Source: Candidatus Vecturithrix granuli
Lineage (GTDB): Bacteria; Moduliflexota; Moduliflexia; Moduliflexales; Moduliflexaceae
Reading direction: 5' to 3'
Length of the DNA: 64,000 nucleotides
Assembly (NCBI GenBank): GCA_000739535.1
Contig: DF820465.1
Location: 300,797-364,796, forward strand
The notes beneath the pieces are model-generated. The model searched no databases. It was not told the DNA's origin and saw only the letters and a list, made by a program, of their open reading frames with translations. Below, in pieces: positions 60,036-64,000 of the stretch (the first letter of the stretch is position 1; every line of letters starts with the position of its first letter). A program made the translations under genes and the position numbers.

Positions 60036-60467
60036 TCATTGTAACGCAATAATTTTTTTTTGCAGATAACACATTACATCCATAGTCGTAAGAATGCCAG
60101 CCACCTTTTCCTGGTCATTTAAAACAACCAGGCGATGGTTTTTCTCCGTACACATTTTATCGATAACCTTTGCGAGCGGATCGGTTTCATGTACGCATGA
60201 AATTTCCGGCACCATAATATCTTGCACATACCCTCCCGTTTCTTCCAGGCGAGAATCCAAATAATCTTCAGAGTGTAAGTCGAGTTCGACGATGTCGGTT
60301 TGTGACACAAACCCGATGACATTTTCTTCACTATCCAGAACCGGAGCACCAGTAATAAGATTTTCAATAAAAATACTTGAAAGTTCCTTAATACTCGTTT
60401 TCGGATACACACAGATGACATGTTTTGTCATGACATCACGCGCCAGAGTGTTCAATAAAAACTCCAC
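60036..60467 (-). CDS. Two-CBS-domain protein
   Basis: A 143-residue stand-alone CBS pair: ARDVMTKHVICVYPKTSIKEL (first) and VQDIMVPEISCVHETDPL (second), each with the GxxTxxD-type end (GFVSQTDIVEL, GILTTMDVMCYL). Such modules bind adenine nucleotides and regulate partners. The start is GTG at 60467, fixed by AGGAGGAG just upstream. It lies about 95 nt after the PHP gene, with a palindromic repeat between, and 295 nt before the DksA-type gene. Confidence 0.85.
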   Translation of the reverse strand: MEFLLNTLARDVMTKHVICVYPKTSIKELSSIFIENLITGAPVLDSEENVIGFVSQTDIVELDLHSEDYLDSRLEETGGYVQDIMVPEISCVHETDPLAKVIDKMCTEKNHRLVVLNDQEKVAGILTTMDVMCYLQKKIIALQ

Positions 60468-60488
60468 GGATTCTCCTCCTTTTTCTAT

Positions 60489-60537
60489 ACACTTCGACTT
60501 CGCTCAGTGTGCGGCGGTAGTCGAGCGGAGTCGAGAC
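60489..60537. repeat. TTCGACTTCGCTC-type palindromic repeat
   Basis: ACACT and AGTGT (60489-60493, 60506-60510) pair around TCGACTTCGCTC, and the complementary core GTCGAGCGGAGTCGAGAC follows at 60520-60537. Same architecture as 20317-20393 and 36415-36470, with different but complementary stem bases. Confidence 0.7.
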
Positions 60538-60562
60538 ACGTGCAATTAAACTCTATGTCAAG

Positions 60563-61381
60563 TTATGCCAGGTTGACAGCCTCTAAAAACGGCTGAATCC
60601 GGGCTGAGTCAACATAAAAATTTCCAAGATTTTGCATCTGGTTATAGCCATGCCAATCAGAACCTCCGGTGATCAGAAGCTTCTTATCTTTCACCACTGT
60701 TTCAAGATAAAATTCTTCAATGGCAGAGCGCGACACTTTAAATATTTCTACCCCTTGAAGTCCAAAGGCAATCAATGTATCAATATGTCGGTCGAACAGA
60801 TCAATTGTGGGATGTGCGAACACCGGAACCCCTCCAGCCTCCAAAATAATTTGAATAGCCTGTTGAGGCGGAATAAAATCCTTGGGTACAAGCGTTTGAA
60901 TATCATAACTCAGATAGCGATCAAACGCTTCTCGAATAGTCCGAACATAGCCGCGTTTCACCAATAACCGGGCAATGTGCATACGCCCCAGACTCTCGGT
61001 ACAATATCCATTTTTCACCTCTTCCAGTGATATGCGAATCCCTGCATATTGCAGCCGATTCAGAATTCGTCCCACGCGTCTCTTGCGTCGACGTTGGGCT
61101 TTCGTCAGAAGCTGCTGCATTGCAGGATGACATTCATCAATTCCATATCCTAAAATATGCACTTCATCGCAATCAAGGCACGTGCTCAATTCAACGCCGG
61201 CGAGCAATTTCACCGTACTCCAGGTTTGGATCGCCTTTTTTGCTTCCAGAATTCCGGTCATCGTATCATGATCCGTCAAGGAAATAATATCTAAGTGACT
61301 GTACGCAGAATACTGAACAATAGTAGAAGGCGAATATTTTCCATCAGAAAGATTTGAGTGGATATGAAGATCGACCTTCAT
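60563..61381 (-). CDS. PHP-domain metal-dependent phosphoesterase
   Basis: A 272-residue enzyme of the TrpH/YciV group. PHP motifs run in order: DLHIHSNLSDGKYSP, ISLTDHDTM, GVELST, EVHILGYGID, FAHP and GGSDWHG. Relatives hydrolyse 3',5'-nucleotide bisphosphates (pAp) or trim RNA 5' ends. All metal ligands appear intact. A GGGAG site precedes the ATG. Likely co-transcribed with the CBS gene. Confidence 0.85.
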   Translation of the reverse strand: MKVDLHIHSNLSDGKYSPSTIVQYSAYSHLDIISLTDHDTMTGILEAKKAIQTWSTVKLLAGVELSTCLDCDEVHILGYGIDECHPAMQQLLTKAQRRRKRRVGRILNRLQYAGIRISLEEVKNGYCTESLGRMHIARLLVKRGYVRTIREAFDRYLSYDIQTLVPKDFIPPQQAIQIILEAGGVPVFAHPTIDLFDRHIDTLIAFGLQGVEIFKVSRSAIEEFYLETVVKDKKLLITGGSDWHGYNQMQNLGNFYVDSARIQPFLEAVNLA

Positions 61382-61691
61382 GTATTCTCCCAGTATTTAC
61401 GTTGAAAAATTCAGAGTAAATTGCCACAATCCCTTTCACCATGATGAGAGAGAAAAAACCTGTCAACGGAAAATAACTCTTCTTAGAAAATAATTACTTG
61501 TCACGCGCCTATTGATTCACCTATTGGTTTATGTAATAGTTTTCTTCGTGAAAATCAATACTTTGTCAGCGAAAAAGTATATTTTTCTTTTTGAATAATC
61601 TTTTGAAAATTTCCTTGCAAAAATTTCATGTTGGTTCTTTTACTTTCAGAGTATAAATGCAGCCACGAAAGTGAACAAAAGAATTTTTCTA
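61382..61691. other. Divergent AT-rich region before the TRAP transporter genes
   Basis: Part of a 403-nt gap between the PHP gene and the TAXI protein gene. It shows AT-rich sequence without a gene. Plus-strand promoter sequence is listed at 61692, and nothing else is supported. Confidence 0.4.
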
Positions 61692-61720
61692 TTGACAATT
61701 TTTAAGAATCTGGATAATTG
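61692..61720 (+). promoter_or_regulatory. Possible sigma70 promoter of the TAXI-TRAP operon
   Basis: TTGACA (61692-61697), 17 nt, TAATTG (61715-61720), about 65 nt upstream of the ATG at 61785. Confidence 0.45.
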
Positions 61721-61784
61721 GCGGAAAGTCAAGAGTTGTATTCATACACAAAATATCCATTTTACGTCTCAAGGAGGTAATTTT

Positions 61785-62798
61785 ATGAGATCAAAATATC
61801 TTGGTGTGACAATCCTTGTTGTAATGCTTGCTGTCATGGTTGTTCCAACAACAACCTATGCTGAAACGAAATTTTTTGCGATTGCGACAGGTGGCACGGC
61901 GGGCACATATTATCCGCTTGGCGGCGCGTTAGCGCAGGCATTGAGCAGTAAAATTGAAGACCTGGAAGTGACCGCCCAAACCGGAAATGCCTCGGTTGCC
62001 AACTGTAATCTGATCAATGATCACGAAATCGAATCGGCCTTTGTACAAAACAACGTGGCGTACTGGGCGTACACGGCTACTGGCGTGTTCGAAGGTAAAG
62101 AACCGATAGAAAACCTGCGCGCAATTGCCTCACTGTATCCTGAGGTGTTTCAGCTTGTCGCGACAAAAAGCTCGGGGATTAAATCATTTGCCGATCTGAA
62201 GGGAAAACGAGTTTCTCCCGGAGATCGAGGCAGTGGCACGGAATCTGATTTCCGTAGTATGACCAAAGTTCTGGGCATGAGCTATGACGATTTCGGCAGC
62301 GTGGATTATTTAAGTCTGGGCGGGGCTGTGGAGCGAATGAAAGACGGACAGGTCGATTTCTTGATTTTTACCGGTGGTTATCCGACCTCCGGGATTATTG
62401 ATCTGGGAACCTCTGTGGATTTAACCTACATCTCCATTCCGGATGAAGAACGTGCGAAAATCAAAGAAGCTCTGCCTTATGTGATTGAACTCGTCATCCC
62501 GGCCGGTACGTATCCTGGTCAGGAAGAAGATGTGAAAACCTTGAGTGTGGTGGCGCAGTGGGTCGTTGATGCCGATGTATCAGACGATCTGGTCTATGAA
62601 ATTACCAAAGCGCTGTGGGAAAAAGGCGAAGTGAAAAAAGGAAGCAGCAAAGGCCAGATGAAAACCGGGGCCGAAATCATGGCTGAAGTGCATGCCAAAG
62701 GCAAAGAAGTTACCCTGGAAACAGCACTCGCTGGAAACGCAATTCCGCTGCATGCGGGCGCTGAGAAATATTACAAGGAAATCGGGGTGGTTAAATAA
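61785..62798 (+). CDS. TAXI-family TRAP transporter solute-binding protein
   Basis: A 337-residue periplasmic binding protein. The signal peptide covers about 1-27 (cleavage near TTYA), followed by FFAIATGGTAGTYYPLGGALAQ, the TAXI signature, and GKRVSPGDRGSGTE in the ligand-binding cleft. It delivers a carboxylate such as glutamate or another acid to the adjacent permease. The ATG at 61785 is chosen because AAGGAGGT precedes it and it opens a proper signal peptide. The earlier in-frame start is unsupported. Confidence 0.9.
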   Translation: MRSKYLGVTILVVMLAVMVVPTTTYAETKFFAIATGGTAGTYYPLGGALAQALSSKIEDLEVTAQTGNASVANCNLINDHEIESAFVQNNVAYWAYTATGVFEGKEPIENLRAIASLYPEVFQLVATKSSGIKSFADLKGKRVSPGDRGSGTESDFRSMTKVLGMSYDDFGSVDYLSLGGAVERMKDGQVDFLIFTGGYPTSGIIDLGTSVDLTYISIPDEERAKIKEALPYVIELVIPAGTYPGQEEDVKTLSVVAQWVVDADVSDDLVYEITKALWEKGEVKKGSSKGQMKTGAEIMAEVHAKGKEVTLETALAGNAIPLHAGAEKYYKEIGVVK

Positions 62799-62952
62799 GC
62801 GTAAAATCGCGCTGATACCCTTTTTTTCTCACAAGAGATTCTCTGGTTGCACCTGCGTTGCGGACACTGGAGAGTCTCTTCTTTTTTAAAGATGTCTGTT
62901 GTGGAGTTGAGATGCGTGTCTTTCTTCATCCTTTACGTAAGGAGGCAGAGCT

Positions 62953-64000
62953 GTGAATACGAACAATCATAAAGACTATCGTGAACAATCTTCTCAGCCT
63001 TCCGAACCGATAGCAGACCATGAACCCTTATTAAATGGAGTGCAAGAGTTATCGGAAGAAGAAAAGAAGAAACTGATTGAAAAGTATGATGCAGAATCTC
63101 GGTATCGTCACGTCGTCGGTTGGACCAAGCGGCTCGTAGCCGTGATGGCGATTATACTGTCATTTATTGCCTTATATACGGCGGGATTCGGACTGCCGCC
63201 AGAATGGATCCATCGTTGTGTGTACCTCACCTTTGTGCTGTCATTGGTCTTTCTGCTGTATCCGATTAACCCGGGGGCCAGTTGGAAACCCATTCCCCTG
63301 ATTTTAGATGGGTGTTATGGCCTGATAGGGGCCACACTGATTACCATTATCGTCAAAAACCTGATCAAGGATCCGGGGCCGGGGATTCCGGTAATTTTTG
63401 TATTATGCGCCGTCACTCTCTTTTATTTCAAGATCCGTACCCTCTTAGCAGCGCGTACCATTGTGTTCTGTGATCTTGCGGTGAGCGCAAGCGGCTTCAT
63501 TATGCTGCTGGATTTCACTTGGAAATTGTTGCAAGCTCCGAAGAATTTTACCGACACGACAACACTTGGCTTTCAATTGTTTCTATGGGCGATCCTGGTT
63601 GCATTGCATGGAGTCTTGCTCAGTACGTTATACAGCTCCATCAAAAAAATAAAAATGGAGGCTCCCAGCCTCCCGAACCCTGACACGCCAACATATTTTG
63701 ATTGGATTTGCGCCATCCTCTGTGTGGCATTTTCCATGTATATTGTGGTCGATTACGAACAAATTATTTTTCGAGCCGGGGATGCGGTGCGATTGGATTT
63801 TATCATCGGGGCCGTTGCAATCGTCCTCGTACTGGAAGCCACCAGGAGATCGGTTGGGACACCTCTACCGGTGATCGGCTTGCTGGCGCTCATGATCGCC
63901 TTTTATGGTAGAAACATGGCTGGGATACCGGTGCTGCAATATTTCGCGCATCGGGGGTACTCGGTGCCTCGAATCATTGAGCACATGTATCTTGGAACAG
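62953..64000 (+). CDS. TRAP transporter fused permease (TAXI type), 5' part
   Basis: The frame opens at GTG 62953 after GGAGG and remains open to the window edge (349 codons). A hydrophilic N-terminus of about 50 residues precedes hydrophobic helices at about 55-80, 85-102, 110-130, 138-155, 172-190, 200-225 and onwards. The AISR-like VLEATRRSVG and the RIIEHMYLGT end resemble the fused 4TM/12TM permeases that partner TAXI proteins. It lies 154 nt after the binding-protein gene. The C-terminal DctM part is outside the window. Confidence 0.85.
   Translation, partial: MNTNNHKDYREQSSQPSEPIADHEPLLNGVQELSEEEKKKLIEKYDAESRYRHVVGWTKRLVAVMAIILSFIALYTAGFGLPPEWIHRCVYLTFVLSLVFLLYPINPGASWKPIPLILDGCYGLIGATLITIIVKNLIKDPGPGIPVIFVLCAVTLFYFKIRTLLAARTIVFCDLAVSASGFIMLLDFTWKLLQAPKNFTDTTTLGFQLFLWAILVALHGVLLSTLYSSIKKIKMEAPSLPNPDTPTYFDWICAILCVAFSMYIVVDYEQIIFRAGDAVRLDFIIGAVAIVLVLEATRRSVGTPLPVIGLLALMIAFYGRNMAGIPVLQYFAHRGYSVPRIIEHMYLGT

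Overview
The window looks like a chromosomal segment of a diderm (Gram-negative type) bacterium. It carries a BamA/Omp85 assembly protein, an OmpA/Pal-like lipoprotein, a LolC/E-type permease, LysM lipoproteins, periplasmic GlpQ and M48 lipoproteins, and dTDP-sugar surface-glycan genes. Base composition is moderate, and sigma70-type TTGACA promoters and AGGAGG ribosome sites are easy to find. No rRNA, tRNA, phage or CRISPR was seen, so taxonomy rests on gene content alone. The mix of many sensors, tandem STAS proteins, several pentose-type kinases and TAXI-TRAP transport resembles what I recall of the candidate phylum KSB3/Modulibacteria. That is a tentative guess, not a demonstrated assignment.

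Layout. Positions 206-11191 (minus strand): two xylulokinase-type FGGY kinases, a TPR protein with a dead M48-like domain translationally coupled to a small membrane protein, an amidohydrolase, three overlapping STAS genes, a Gfo/Idh/MocA oxidoreductase and a LysM protein. Positions 11470-28187 (plus strand): a small coiled-coil protein with a NurA nuclease, a third FGGY kinase, an ADP-ribosylglycohydrolase, a BamA with seven apparent POTRA domains, a UvrD-type helicase with an embedded DnaQ-type exonuclease, CheD, AspS, a LysM lipoprotein, and the conserved phoH-ybeY-corC trio. Positions 28389-31192: five co-directional genes for unknown membrane proteins plus a pentapeptide-repeat protein.

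Positions 31478-42659 form a convergent surface-glycan or small-molecule region. On the plus strand are a GT2, an ATP-grasp ligase and a flippase. On the minus strand are RmlA, two LysA-fold PLP decarboxylases, a NeuD-type acyltransferase, a CapK-type adenylating enzyme and a GNAT. Positions 43008-45750: an NhaC-type antiporter beside an alanine/ornithine racemase-family gene. Positions 45805-50777: a FecR-domain protein, a possible small mobile element, ClpP, GlpQ and an M48 lipoprotein. Positions 50836-58144 (minus strand): an FHA-sigma54 activator followed by a chemoreceptor-like protein whose ligand-binding domain sits at the cytoplasmic C-terminus, then an operon ompA-like / lolE-like / DUF4177 / DUF89. 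The end holds ribF, a DksA-type zinc finger, CBS and PHP proteins, and a TAXI-TRAP transporter whose permease runs off the window.

The intergenic DNA is rich in palindromes. A ~127-bp MITE-like family has two full copies and core-only relatives. A second palindrome family keeps a TTCGACTTCGCTC core inside stems that co-vary, and one copy lies inside the helicase coding sequence. There are also long perfect inverted repeats of 38, 26, 22, 19 and 17 bp, and a CAGTGATCAGT-type repeat cluster. Most other genes look like ordinary housekeeping or envelope genes.
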